NCBI GenBank assembly: GCA_937873665.1
Contig: CALMYW010000419.1
Location: 44,607 to 108,606, forward strand
Reading direction: 5' to 3'
Source of the DNA: an uncultured Sphingorhabdus sp.
Lineage (GTDB): Bacteria; Pseudomonadota; Alphaproteobacteria; Sphingomonadales; Sphingomonadaceae
DNA: 64,000 nt
Shown here: piece after piece, positions 1-8,351 of the stretch
How the letters are laid out: each line of letters begins with the position of its first letter
How positions within the stretch are numbered: position 1 is the first letter of the stretch
Position numbers and translations under genes: made by a program
Notes under the pieces: model-generated
Database searches by the model: none
Seen by the model: the letters and a program-made list of their open reading frames with translations, nothing else
What the model was told of the DNA's origin: nothing

Positions 1-208
1 ACAGGGTGCCGCGCTGGAGGCTGCCTTCACCGAAGCAGGCGTCGATCTCGACAAACAGATGATCACCACCTGTGGTTCGGGCATGACCGCCGCCGTCGTG
101 CTTTTTGGCGCGCGATTGACCGGCAAGAAAGACGTCGCGCTCTATGACGGCAGCTGGAGCGAATGGGGCCTGGACCCCGACACCCCCAAGGAAACCGGCG
201 CGGCCTGA
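1..208 (+). CDS. sseA: Sulfurtransferase, C-terminal fragment (SseA-like)
   Basis: This is the last 68 codons of a gene cut by the window edge, read from base 2 to a TGA at 206-208. It contains CGSGMTA, the active-site loop of 3-mercaptopyruvate sulfurtransferases, whose cysteine carries the persulfide. The following DGSWSEWG stretch is the usual end of the second rhodanese domain. Members transfer sulfur from 3-mercaptopyruvate or thiosulfate to acceptors such as cyanide or thiols. The N-terminal rhodanese domain lies outside the window, so the exact subfamily is inferred from the loop alone. Confidence 0.78.
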   Translation, partial: QGAALEAAFTEAGVDLDKQMITTCGSGMTAAVVLFGARLTGKKDVALYDGSWSEWGLDPDTPKETGAA

Positions 209-307
209 GCCGCAGGTCTAACTAACCAGCCCCGATGTTAAGCGCTTGAAGCCAAGCGCGAATCGTTGCATCCTGTCCATGGGGAAGATGGACAGGGAGA
301 GAGCATC

Positions 308-1099
308 ATGGCTGCAACCGGCCAAACCCCCATTGCGCCCTATACGGTCGCCAACAATCTGACATTTGCCGATTTGCGTGCAGCCCTCGCCGCAGGATGG
401 CGTGATTTCCTCGCTTATCCGGCGTTCGGCCTGTTCTTCGCAGCCTTTTACGCCATTGGAGGGGCGGTGCTGGTCTATGGCCTGATCAAGCTCGGAGAAG
501 GCGCTTGGTCTATTCCACTGATCGCCGGCTTTCCGATTATTGCACCCTTTGCAGCGGTCGGCCTTTATGAAGTCAGCCGCAGGCGGCAGCTCGGGCTACC
601 CATCAATTGGCGCGCGATCATCTGGGCCTTGCGCGGACGCGGCGACGATCAGGTGCTGATGGTCGCCGGAATCGTCTTCGTCGCCTTCAGTTTCTGGATG
701 ATATTGGCGCACGGCATTTTCGCGATTTTCATGGCTGAATCGGGGATAGGCGCAGAGAATGTCGAGATGCTGCTCCAACCGCTTGCTATCGCAATGTTGT
801 TCGTCGGCAGTATTGTAGGCGCGATCTTCGCCTTCGCGCTTTATGCAATCACAGTGATGAGTCTGCCAATGCTGTGCGACAAGGATGTCGACTTCATCAC
901 TGCAATCATCGTCAGCCTCGGCACGATCCGTTCGAACAAGTCGGTGATGATCGGTTGGGCAGCAATCATAGCGGTCAGCACATTTCTTGCTATCTTGCCC
1001 GCGTTCCTCGGCCTGTTTGTCGTGCTGCCAGTGCTGGGCCATACGACATGGCATCTTTATGTGCGCGCGGTCGAAGCACATAATAAGGGAGGCGCTTAA
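308..1099 (+). CDS. DUF2189 integral membrane protein
   Basis: A 263-residue, very hydrophobic protein with about six predicted membrane helices. The opening, with a TFADLRAALAAGWRDF motif followed by a helix, is typical of the DUF2189 family, whose function is not known. An in-frame ATG lies upstream at 266, but the ATG at 308 is preceded by a purine-rich GGAGAG at the right distance, so 308 is preferred. It stands between the sulfurtransferase and a palindromic repeat that begins at its stop codon. The family assignment is from recognition; the role is unknown. Confidence 0.8.
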   Translation: MAATGQTPIAPYTVANNLTFADLRAALAAGWRDFLAYPAFGLFFAAFYAIGGAVLVYGLIKLGEGAWSIPLIAGFPIIAPFAAVGLYEVSRRRQLGLPINWRAIIWALRGRGDDQVLMVAGIVFVAFSFWMILAHGIFAIFMAESGIGAENVEMLLQPLAIAMLFVGSIVGAIFAFALYAITVMSLPMLCDKDVDFITAIIVSLGTIRSNKSVMIGWAAIIAVSTFLAILPAFLGLFVVLPVLGHTTWHLYVRAVEAHNKGGA

Positions 1100-1100
1100 A

Positions 1101-1200
1101 GTTTCACCGCAGCCCTGAGCCTGTCGAAGGGCGTCCAGAGGTTTCAAATGCTGCTTTGGACTGGGAGGCGTGCTTCGACAGGCTCAGCACTACGGTGAAG
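1101..1200. repeat. Inverted pair of REP-like units, family R1 copy 1
   Basis: Two copies of a roughly 30-base unit face each other. The left unit at 1102-1132 has the core CTGAGCCTGTCGAAG and the right unit at 1170-1200 its complement CTTCGACAGGCTCAG. About 38 bases separate them. A second copy of the same arrangement is at 39341-39430. The structure resembles a bacterial interspersed mosaic element and begins immediately after a stop codon, so it may form a cruciform in DNA or a hairpin in RNA. Confidence 0.85.
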
Positions 1201-1262
1201 GTGAAGCGATTGATTGTTTCGGAGCCTTGCGACCTGACTGCATAAACGGCTATCGAACGGGC

Positions 1263-2459
1263 ATGGCCGACCCCAAGCACCCGCAGAAACCCAATACCAA
1301 AATCATCACCGGTGGCCGCCGCAAGGCGCTGACCGGTGCAGTGGTCAACCCGCCGGTCTGGCGCGCGAGCACGCACCTATATGAAGATGTCGCTGCGCTT
1401 GATGCTGGTGACAAGACCAATGAGGATGGCCGCTTCTTTTATGGCCGACGCGGTGCCCCCACCCAATGGTCGCTCGCCGAGGCGCTGACCGAATTGGAAC
1501 CGGGTGCACATGGCACCATGCTCTATCCGTCAGGCGTCGCCGCGATCACGGGCGCGCTGCTTTCGGCACTGCAACCGGGCGATGTCTTGCTGATGAGCGA
1601 TAATGCCTATGACCCGAGCCGCAGCTTTGCGCAGGGTTTCCTGAAGCGCTGGGGTGTCGAAACGCGTTTCTTCGACCCGCTGATAGGAGCGGGAATAGCG
1701 GAGCTGTTCTGTGAGCGCACCCGCGCGATCCTGCTCGAAAGCCCCGGCAGTCTGACCTTTGAGGTGTCGGACATCCCCGCCATCTGCGCCGCCGCGAAAG
1801 CGCATATGGGCCAGCGCGAGATCGTCACTTTGCTCGATAACACCTGGGCCACACCTTATTTTTTCACCGCGCTCGAAAAGGGCGTCGACATGACGATCCT
1901 GGCCGCGACCAAATATGTCGTCGGCCATAGCGATGTGATGGCAGGCAGCGTCACCACCACCAAGCGCCATTGGCAGGCGCTTCGGTCGACCGCGCAAACG
2001 CTTGGGCAAGTGTTGTCTCCCGACGACGCCTATCTTGCCGCACGCGGACTGCGCACAATGGCGGTTCGGCTGAAAGCACATGAGGCGGCGGCGCTGGACA
2101 TAGCGCATTGGCTGGCCGCGCAGCCCGAGGTGACGAGCGTGCTGCATCCCGCCCTGCCCTCTTGCCCCGGCCACACCATCTGGAAGCGCGATTTCACCGG
2201 ATCGTCGGGGCTGTTTTCCTTCGTCCTGAAAGGCGACTGGAGCAAGGCAGCGAAATTCATCGACACGCTCGAGTTATTTGGCATCGGCTATAGCTGGGGC
2301 GGCTTTGAGAGTCTCGCTTGCCCCAAACGCCCCGAAAAATACCGCAGTGAGACGGAGTGGAATTGCGACGGCACCGTTATCCGCCTGCAGATAGGTCTGG
2401 AAGATGTCGAGGATTTGAAAGCCGACCTTGCGCGGGGCTTTGCGGCCATTGCTGGCTAG
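1263..2459 (+). CDS. metC: Cystathionine beta-lyase (PLP enzyme)
   Basis: A 398-residue member of the Cys/Met-metabolism PLP family. It cleaves cystathionine to homocysteine, pyruvate and ammonia in methionine biosynthesis. The lysine that binds PLP is about K217 in ATKYVVGHSD, with the upstream LLDNTWATP motif that holds the cofactor, and YPSG near residue 88. The open frame extends upstream to 1170, but that part is encoded by the repeat; the ATG at 1263 gives the normal family length. A related C-S lyase specificity cannot be excluded. The end overlaps the convergent ABC ATPase by four bases. Confidence 0.88.
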   Translation: MADPKHPQKPNTKIITGGRRKALTGAVVNPPVWRASTHLYEDVAALDAGDKTNEDGRFFYGRRGAPTQWSLAEALTELEPGAHGTMLYPSGVAAITGALLSALQPGDVLLMSDNAYDPSRSFAQGFLKRWGVETRFFDPLIGAGIAELFCERTRAILLESPGSLTFEVSDIPAICAAAKAHMGQREIVTLLDNTWATPYFFTALEKGVDMTILAATKYVVGHSDVMAGSVTTTKRHWQALRSTAQTLGQVLSPDDAYLAARGLRTMAVRLKAHEAAALDIAHWLAAQPEVTSVLHPALPSCPGHTIWKRDFTGSSGLFSFVLKGDWSKAAKFIDTLELFGIGYSWGGFESLACPKRPEKYRSETEWNCDGTVIRLQIGLEDVEDLKADLARGFAAIAG

Positions 2460-4075
2460 CCACTAGCTGCAATCAGCCTCTTGGTCGCTTCCGCCTGCGG
2501 GTTGGAGAACAGTTCCTCGCGGCTTGCGCATTCGACAATCCGTCCCGCATCCATCACCGCAATCCGGTGCGCGGCGCGGCGGGCGAGCGCGAGGTCGTGG
2601 GTGATGAACAGCAGCGATAAACCGCGCTCGCGTTGCAGCCGACTGAACAGCGAAACGACACCATCAGCCACCAACGGATCGAGCGCCGACGTTGCCTCGT
2701 CGAGCAGCAGCATTTCGGGATTGGCCGACAGCGCGCGCGCAATCGCCACGCGTTGCGCCTGCCCCCCGGAAAGTGAGGCTGGTTTGCGGGAGGCGAAGTC
2801 GCGCGGCAAGCCGACTTCTTCGAGCAACTGTTCGACAAGCCCCTCCCCTTCAGGGGAGGGGTTGGGGTGGGGTAGTGAGGTCATGTCCGACTGTGACCCC
2901 CCACCCCCGGCCCCTCCCCTAAAGGGGAGGGGAGGAGATAGCCGCTTCACCGGTTCCAATATGATATCCGCCACACTCCAGCGCGGATCGAGACTTGCGA
3001 GCGGGTCCTGGAATACGGGCTGGATCAGACGGCGATGCTCTGCGCTGCGGTGCTGACGTGGTGGGAGCAATTCGCCTTGCCAGCGCACCGATCCCGACGC
3101 CATCGGCCCCAGACCCGCAATCGCCCGCCCGAGTGTGGACTTGCCCGAACCCGAACCGCCAACCAGTGCCAAAGTCTCGCCCTTTGCCAAAGTCAGGCGG
3201 GCATCTAGGACGGCATCAATGCGGCCACGGCGCCAACCGGGCTTGGGGAAATGAACATGGGCACCTTCCACCTCCAGCAGCACCTCGCCGATCTCGGGTA
3301 AGGGCGGGAGCGGCTCGGACAGGCGCGGCGTCGCGGCCATCAATCGCTTGCCATAGTCGGTGGTGGGTAAAGTTGCGATCTGCCGTGCGGTCCCGCTTTC
3401 AGCGACCTTCCCGGAATCGAGCAGCAGCAGCCGGTCGGCATGATGTTCGATCCCCGCCAGATCATGGCTGACCAGCAACATCGCCATCCCGCGTTCGCGG
3501 CACAGCCGGACGAGCAGCGCCATGATCTCGCCGCGCAGGGCTGCGTCCAATGCACTTACCGGTTCGTCCGCAAACAGATAGCGCGGCCCATGCGCCAGCG
3601 CGGTCGCGATCAACACGCGCTGCCTTTCGCCGCCCGATAGCCGGTGCGGATATTGGGCAAGCCTCTCTTCGGGGCGCGATAACCCGACCGCCTCCAGCAT
3701 CGCGACCATCGCCGCCTTGTCAGGCTTGGTACCACCAGCCTGCATCGCAGCTTCTTGCAAATGCTGGCGCACGGTACGGTGCGGGGTGAGCGCAGTCAGC
3801 GGTTGCTGGAAAACGAAGCCGACTTTCTCCGCGCGCATCCGGCTCAATTGGCGTTCTGGTAGGCCGACCAGTTCGATCCCGTCGAGCATGGCCGAACCAC
3901 TCGCCACCCCTGCGCTGAGGCCGAAGGGCGTCATCGCACTCATGCTCTTGCCCGCTCCCGATGCGCCCGCCAGCGCTACGATCTCGCCGGGGGAGAGGGT
4001 GAAACTGATGTCCTCGACAATGACATGATCCCCAACGCAAACGCGCAAGTTCCGGACGACATAGCCTTCGTTCAT
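2456..4075 (-). CDS. Oligopeptide-type ABC importer, fused double ATPase
   Basis: One 539-residue chain carries two nucleotide-binding domains, like YejF or a DppD-DppF fusion. NBD1 has Walker A GASGAGKS (37-44), signature LSGGE (about 146) and Walker B FADEP. NBD2 has Walker A GGSGSGKS (306-313), signature LSGGQ (about 435) and Walker B LLLDEA. It would power uptake of peptides or similar solutes through the two permeases just upstream, with which its start overlaps (ATGA). Residues about 380-412, between the Q-loop and signature of NBD2, are Gly/Pro-rich and encoded by a palindromic repeat. The substrate is unknown and no binding protein lies nearby. Confidence 0.88.
   Translation of the reverse strand: MNEGYVVRNLRVCVGDHVIVEDISFTLSPGEIVALAGASGAGKSMSAMTPFGLSAGVASGSAMLDGIELVGLPERQLSRMRAEKVGFVFQQPLTALTPHRTVRQHLQEAAMQAGGTKPDKAAMVAMLEAVGLSRPEERLAQYPHRLSGGERQRVLIATALAHGPRYLFADEPVSALDAALRGEIMALLVRLCRERGMAMLLVSHDLAGIEHHADRLLLLDSGKVAESGTARQIATLPTTDYGKRLMAATPRLSEPLPPLPEIGEVLLEVEGAHVHFPKPGWRRGRIDAVLDARLTLAKGETLALVGGSGSGKSTLGRAIAGLGPMASGSVRWQGELLPPRQHRSAEHRRLIQPVFQDPLASLDPRWSVADIILEPVKRLSPPLPFRGGAGGGGSQSDMTSLPHPNPSPEGEGLVEQLLEEVGLPRDFASRKPASLSGGQAQRVAIARALSANPEMLLLDEATSALDPLVADGVVSLFSRLQRERGLSLLFITHDLALARRAAHRIAVMDAGRIVECASREELFSNPQAEATKRLIAASG
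2839..2934. repeat. Palindromic repeat pair (family R2) inside a coding region
   Basis: Two palindromic units face each other. The left one at 2840-2860 reads as CCCTCCCCTTCAGGGGAGGG; the right one is at about 2911-2932. Their G-rich tails (TTGGGGTGGGG and its near complement) point inward. The pair lies within the ABC ATPase gene and keeps its frame, adding about 32 residues to NBD2. The longer intergenic element at 36342-36491 shares the CTTCAGGGGAG core. Confidence 0.85.
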
Positions 4076-4863
4076 TTCGCAGCATCCGCCAGCCGGTCGC
4101 GAAATCGCTCCCCGGCTATCGTCAGGCAGGCGATCAGCAGGACGAGGACACCGCCAGGCAAAAACAGCGCCGCAGGGTTCATGTCCATCTCCTCTGCGCC
4201 TTCATTGACGAGAATGCCGAGCGAGGTCAGCGGCTCCTGCACGCCCAGGCCGAGGAAGGATAGGAAGCTCTCGATCATCACCACATGCGGGACGGTGAGC
4301 ATCAGATAAGCGACCGCCACCCCCGCGACATTGGGCAAAATGTGGCGCAGCAGGGTAGCGCGGGCTGGCGATCCAGCAGCCTCCGCCGCTAGGATGAAGG
4401 GCCGTTGCTTGAGTGCAATCACCTGCCCGCGCACCACGCGCGCCATCGTCAGCCACTCGACAAAACCAATCCCCAGGAACACCAGCAGGATCGACCGCCC
4501 AAACACCACCATCAGCAGGATGACGACGAACATGAAGGGCAACGCATACAGCCCGTCGACGATGCGCATCATCAATTCATCGGTGCGCCCGCCGACCCAT
4601 CCGGCAATCGCGCCCCAAGCGACGCCGATCAGCAGCGCGACCATTGCGGCCGCGAGCGCCACCGACAAGGTCACCCGCGTTCCCACCAGCAACCGCGCCA
4701 GCCGATCCCGTCCCAGATCATCGGTTCCCAGGAGGTGACCGTCGGTGAACAGGCCGCCCCGAACGCTGTCCCAATCGATCGAGATATGGTCATACGGCAG
4801 CAGTGGCGGCACCAACAATGCGGCCAGTGCGATCAGCGCAACGATGACGAGCGCGGGCTTCAT
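4072..4863 (-). CDS. ABC transporter permease, DppC/OppC type
   Basis: A 263-residue inner-membrane permease with about six helices. It shows the typical opening of this family (GTDDLGRDRLARLLVGTRV, about residues 46-64) and the EAAGSPARATLLRHILPN loop that docks on the ATPase (about residues 160-178). It pairs with the neighbouring permease to form the channel of a peptide/nickel/opine-class importer. Both ends overlap adjacent genes by four bases in ATGA arrangements, so the three transporter genes are surely cotranscribed and coupled. Its substrate cannot be read from the sequence. Confidence 0.88.
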   Translation of the reverse strand: MKPALVIVALIALAALLVPPLLPYDHISIDWDSVRGGLFTDGHLLGTDDLGRDRLARLLVGTRVTLSVALAAAMVALLIGVAWGAIAGWVGGRTDELMMRIVDGLYALPFMFVVILLMVVFGRSILLVFLGIGFVEWLTMARVVRGQVIALKQRPFILAAEAAGSPARATLLRHILPNVAGVAVAYLMLTVPHVVMIESFLSFLGLGVQEPLTSLGILVNEGAEEMDMNPAALFLPGGVLVLLIACLTIAGERFRDRLADAAK

Positions 4864-5780
4864 CCTGCGCGCATCCGCGGGTCGAGCCAGCCATAAATGA
4901 GGTCAGCGAACAAGTTGAAGAGAATGATCAGCGCGGCGTAGAGAGTCACCACGCCGAGAACGAGTGGATAGTCGCGATTGAGCGCGCCCTGCACGAAGTA
5001 GCGGCCTAGGCCGGGGAGGCCGAACACGGTTTCGATCACCACTGCCCCTGTCAGCAACGCCGCAGCTGCGGGACCAAGATAGCTTGCCACGGGCACCAGC
5101 GCTGGGCGCAAGGCGTGGCGGCGCAGGATTGTTAGCGGCGCTATCCCTCGTGCGCGGGCGGCGCGGATATGGTCAGCACCCAATTCGCCCGCCAGCCCTG
5201 CACGCGCCAATTTGGCGACCGCGCCCGTGACCGGCAAGGCCAACGCAACCACCGGTAGCACCAGCCAGCTCCAGCCATCATTCTGCCCCGAAACCGGCAG
5301 CCAGCCGAGCCACAGGCCGAAGATCAGCGCCAGCAGCGGTCCGGTGACAAAGGTCGGCAAGGCGGTGAGCAAGGTAGCGCCCAACATCAGCACCTCATCC
5401 TGCCACTTGCCCGCGCGCAACGCGGCCCATAGCCCCGTCGAAATGCCCAGCACGCTCGCCAGAACGAGCGCGCAGCCGCCGATCAGCAGCGACACCGGCA
5501 GCGCCTCGGCAATCAGGCCGCTGACTGTGAAATCGCGATAGACCATGCTTGGCCCGAAATCGCCCTGCGCTAAACGCATGAGATATAGCCAGACCTGTTC
5601 TGGCAGTGACTTGTCGAGGCCATAGGCAACCTCAAGCGCAGCCCGCACTTCGGGCGCCAAGGGCCGCTCACCATCGAAGGGCCCGCCCGGCGCCACGCGC
5701 ATCAGCACGAACGACAGCACAATGATGGCGAGCAGCGTCGGTATCGCCGTCAACAGCCGCCGTGCAATCAGTCTGCCCAT
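4860..5780 (-). CDS. ABC transporter permease, DppB/OppB type
   Basis: A 306-residue permease with the N-terminal helix of this family (LLTAIPTLLAIIVLSFVLMR), the RVAPGGPFDGERPL segment after it, and a C-terminal domain containing the EAA-type loop HIRAARARGIAPLTILRRHA and the ending PLVLGVVTLYA. It is the partner channel half of the downstream OppC-type protein. The gene begins ten bases after the epoxide hydrolase stop, so the transporter may be read from the same transcript as that enzyme and the Gdt1-like gene. Confidence 0.88.
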   Translation of the reverse strand: MGRLIARRLLTAIPTLLAIIVLSFVLMRVAPGGPFDGERPLAPEVRAALEVAYGLDKSLPEQVWLYLMRLAQGDFGPSMVYRDFTVSGLIAEALPVSLLIGGCALVLASVLGISTGLWAALRAGKWQDEVLMLGATLLTALPTFVTGPLLALIFGLWLGWLPVSGQNDGWSWLVLPVVALALPVTGAVAKLARAGLAGELGADHIRAARARGIAPLTILRRHALRPALVPVASYLGPAAAALLTGAVVIETVFGLPGLGRYFVQGALNRDYPLVLGVVTLYAALIILFNLFADLIYGWLDPRMRAG

Positions 5781-5789
5781 GGGCCGTGT

Positions 5790-6923
5790 TTAGAGGCTTA
5801 GAGTCCCAAAGCAATTGCGGACTTCGGCGATGAACAGCTCGGGCCGCTCCATCGCGGCGAAATGCCCGCCTTTTTCCAGTTCGTTCCAGTAGACGATATT
5901 CTTGTACCGCGTTTCGGCCCAGCGGCGCGAGGGACGGAACAGTTCTTTGGGGAAGGCGCTGATCCCGGTCGGCACCTGTACCTCGGCGAGGTTCCCGGCG
6001 GCAAAGCTGTGCCAGTACAACCGCGCCGATGAGGCCGCCGTTGCATTCAGCCAATATAGCATGACATTGTCGAGCAGGTGATCACGGCTGAAGACATTTT
6101 CGGGATGTCCGTCGCAATCGGACCAGCCGTGAAATTTCTCGATGATCCAGCACATCTGTCCGACTGGACTGTCGGTCAGCGCATAGCCCAAAGTCTGCGG
6201 GCGCGTGCTCTGGATTTTCGAATAGCCGCTGTCCTTTTCCTGATACCAGCCTGCCCGCATCAATGACTGCGCCTCGAACGGCGTTGGCGCAGAGAGCACT
6301 TCGGGAGGAGGTGTCGCGACCGCCATGTTGACATGGATCGCCGCACAAGCGCCCTTGTTTTGCGCGCCGATGGCCGAGGTTACCATTGCACCCCAATCAC
6401 CGCCCTGTGCGAAATAACGGTCATATCCCAGCCCGCGCATCAGCACATCCCAGGCTTCGGCGATCTTTTCGACCGACCAGCCTGCCTTGTCGGGCCGTCC
6501 CGAAAAGCCGTAGCCGGGCAGCGAAGGCAGGACGAGGTGGAAAGCGGGTTGGCTGGCATCTGTCGGTTCGGTGAGCGCCTCTATGACATTCACAAATTCC
6601 AGCACCGATCCCGGCCAGCCATGCGTCATGATCATCGGGCGTGCATCGGCACGGCTGCTTTTAATATGGATGAAGTGGATATCGAGCCCGTCAATCTTTG
6701 TCTTGAAATGCGGCCAGCGGTTGAGCTCCGCCTCACACCGTCGCCAGTCGTAATTGCTGCGCCAATAATCGAGCAACTCTCTCGCATAGGATAGCGGCAG
6801 ACCCTGATCCCAATCGTCGACGGTTTCCTTTTCGGGCAACCGGGTTAGCGCCAGCCGCGCTTGCAGGTCATCAAGCGCGCTTTGGTCGATAGATACGGTA
6901 AAGGGCTGCGGTGAAATTGACAT
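5790..6923 (-). CDS. Epoxide hydrolase family alpha/beta hydrolase
   Basis: A 377-residue alpha/beta hydrolase with the N-terminal extension (EHN domain, residues about 3-110) of microsomal-type epoxide hydrolases. The oxyanion motif is HGWPG (101-105), the nucleophile is D176 in GGDWG, and the catalytic histidine is in GGHFAAMERPE near the end. The family opens epoxides to diols through an ester on the aspartate. The open frame extends to 7013, but AGGAGTGGAGCC before the ATG at 6923 fixes this start. The natural substrate is unknown. Lying directly upstream of the importer, it could act on an imported compound, which is inference. Confidence 0.87.
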   Translation of the reverse strand: MSISPQPFTVSIDQSALDDLQARLALTRLPEKETVDDWDQGLPLSYARELLDYWRSNYDWRRCEAELNRWPHFKTKIDGLDIHFIHIKSSRADARPMIMTHGWPGSVLEFVNVIEALTEPTDASQPAFHLVLPSLPGYGFSGRPDKAGWSVEKIAEAWDVLMRGLGYDRYFAQGGDWGAMVTSAIGAQNKGACAAIHVNMAVATPPPEVLSAPTPFEAQSLMRAGWYQEKDSGYSKIQSTRPQTLGYALTDSPVGQMCWIIEKFHGWSDCDGHPENVFSRDHLLDNVMLYWLNATAASSARLYWHSFAAGNLAEVQVPTGISAFPKELFRPSRRWAETRYKNIVYWNELEKGGHFAAMERPELFIAEVRNCFGTLSL

Positions 6924-6984
6924 CGAGGCTCCACTCCTGATTGGAAGAGCCAAACTGTCGGCTAATTTCGTTTCGCGCAAGCGT

Positions 6985-7551
6985 TCAGATGATGTGCCAC
7001 GCCCGCAATGCATGGATCAGCCCCAAAAGGCACAGGGCAACACCACCGCCGATCCTGATTTTCGAAATGGGCAAGATCTTGGCCAGCCGCTCTTTCAGCA
7101 GGATCGCGGGGATCACGGCGACCAACGTTCCCAGCCAGCCACCAATTGCCGGAAACAGCCAATGGTCGGCGCGCGCCGCATTGGCACCGATGATAAACTG
7201 TCCCTTGTCGCCAAATTGAAGGATGAAGATGCCCAGAAAGGCTGTCAGAAATGGCCCTGTTTTCCAACCCTCCAGCAAATCAACAGGTCGCCGCCACGCA
7301 AGCATGGCCACGCCGGCCAGCACATAAGCGAGACCGTTGAACAACCGCACCGGATCTTGGCTGACCCATTGGTCTATGAAGGATCCGGCATAGGCCGACA
7401 TCAGGCAGTTGATAAGGCTTGCGGCTGCGAGACCCAGTAGAACCGGGCGGTTGCTGGCAAAACGAATGGCCAGCGCTGCGGCCAGCAACTGGGTCCGATC
7501 GCCGGTTTCGGTCAGAATCAGCGTCAGGAAGGATGCAATCAGGCTGTCCAC
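6985..7551 (-). CDS. TMEM165/Gdt1 (UPF0016) family transporter
   Basis: A 188-residue membrane protein with two repeats of three helices. The first carries the family hallmark ETGDRT at 15-20. The second has QFGDKGQ in place of the usual ExGDKS/T, so the acidic residue is replaced by glutamine. Family members export Mn2+ or Ca2+, for example MneA in Vibrio. A manganese-export role is therefore likely but not certain given the second-motif change. It lies 61 bases upstream of the epoxide hydrolase gene on the same strand. Confidence 0.83.
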   Translation of the reverse strand: MDSLIASFLTLILTETGDRTQLLAAALAIRFASNRPVLLGLAAASLINCLMSAYAGSFIDQWVSQDPVRLFNGLAYVLAGVAMLAWRRPVDLLEGWKTGPFLTAFLGIFILQFGDKGQFIIGANAARADHWLFPAIGGWLGTLVAVIPAILLKERLAKILPISKIRIGGGVALCLLGLIHALRAWHII

Positions 7552-7582
7552 CGGAACTGCCTAGTCGAGCGCTTGGGGCGTG

Positions 7583-7915
7583 TCAGCCACCAAGTCGGAT
7601 CGCGACTGAGGCGAGCAAAGCTTCGGATGCCGCCGGGTGCAGATGCGCGACACCGATTGCGTCAGATATAATGCCAAGAAAGCTGTCGCTTAGCGCATGG
7701 CTGCCGTGCGCGCCGAAACGTTGGAGCGCCGCTTCAAAGGTGGCAGCAATTTCAGCAATCGCTGTAAGTCCGTGGCGCGCCGAGGTTTCGCGGATATTTT
7801 CCAGACGCATCAGGAATTGCAACGGATTGGCGTCATAAGCGGTCATGCGCAAAGCCTCGACCAGTTCGCCCAGTTCCGCCCGAATCAACAACAGTTGATC
7901 ATGATCATATTGCAT
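7583..7915 (-). CDS. Hypothetical protein, all-helical, 110 residues
   Basis: A soluble, alpha-helical protein of 110 residues with no signal peptide or membrane segment. The middle (residues 30-70) is amphipathic and the sequence vaguely recalls small helical-bundle domains such as Hpt, but the phosphorylatable histidine context is not evident and I do not assign it. Codon use fits the neighbours and the ATG at 7915 is the only good start, so the gene is probably real. It is transcribed away from rpmG across a 180-base shared upstream region. Confidence 0.6.
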   Translation of the reverse strand: MQYDHDQLLLIRAELGELVEALRMTAYDANPLQFLMRLENIRETSARHGLTAIAEIAATFEAALQRFGAHGSHALSDSFLGIISDAIGVAHLHPAASEALLASVAIRLGG

Positions 7916-7998
7916 GCCGGTTGCCCCCGATTGCCCTGACCCTGCTTTGCGCCATTATGGTTACCGATTGGTTAAGCGCGACAGTTTCATATGCGGGG

Positions 7999-8027
7999 TT
8001 GACTTTTGACCCGGTCCAGCGCAGTAG
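7999..8027 (+). promoter_or_regulatory. Candidate promoter of rpmG
   Basis: A TTGACT -35 element at 7999-8004 is followed after 17 bases by a poor -10 (CAGTAG, 8022-8027). The -35 fits housekeeping sigma-70 promoters and matches the -35 seen before the other small ribosomal protein gene (rpmJ). The -10 is weak, so the exact position is uncertain. Confidence 0.35.
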
Positions 8028-8095
8028 CGCGCCAGTTTCGGGCGGCATCGCGCCGTCCGTTTTCATTTTAGCGATTCGAACCGAAGGAACAGGCC

Positions 8096-8263
8096 ATGGC
8101 GAAGCCAGCCACCATCAAAATCCGTCTCGTCAGCAGCGCTGACACCGGCTTCTTCTACGTAACGAAGAAAAACCCCCGGAATCAGACGGAAAAGATGTCT
8201 TTCCGCAAATATGATCCCGTCGCGCGCAAGCATGTCGAGTTCAAGGAAGCCAAGATCAAGTAA
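8096..8263 (+). CDS. rpmG: 50S ribosomal protein L33
   Basis: A 55-residue basic protein beginning [20 protein letters not shown] and ending [11 protein letters not shown], which is bL33 of the large ribosomal subunit. The zinc-binding cysteine pairs of the zinc form are absent, as usual in alphaproteobacteria. It is a single-gene unit with AAGGAAC upstream of the ATG, a candidate promoter about 70 bases upstream, and a strong intrinsic terminator 53 bases after the stop. Confidence 0.97.
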   Translation: MAKPATIKIRLVSSADTGFFYVTKKNPRNQTEKMSFRKYDPVARKHVEFKEAKIK

Positions 8264-8316
8264 GCCTGTGCAGCGGCCCAAAAGGGCTGCAACTGTGCTG
8301 TCTGTCTATCGAATGA

Positions 8317-8341
8317 GGGGCGCGGTTTGCGTCCCTTTTTT
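8317..8341 (+). terminator. Rho-independent terminator after rpmG
   Basis: GGGGCGC (8317-8323) pairs with GCGTCCC (8329-8335) around a five-base loop and is followed directly by six T residues. It ends the rpmG transcript just before the convergent nhaA gene. Confidence 0.85.
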
Positions 8342-8351
8342 GATTCGCAAA

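Noticed and set aside
1170..1262. N-terminal extension of cystathionine beta-lyase
   Set aside because: This part is encoded by the R1 repeat; the family length begins at 1263. The same holds for 39403-39498 before the M14 peptidase.
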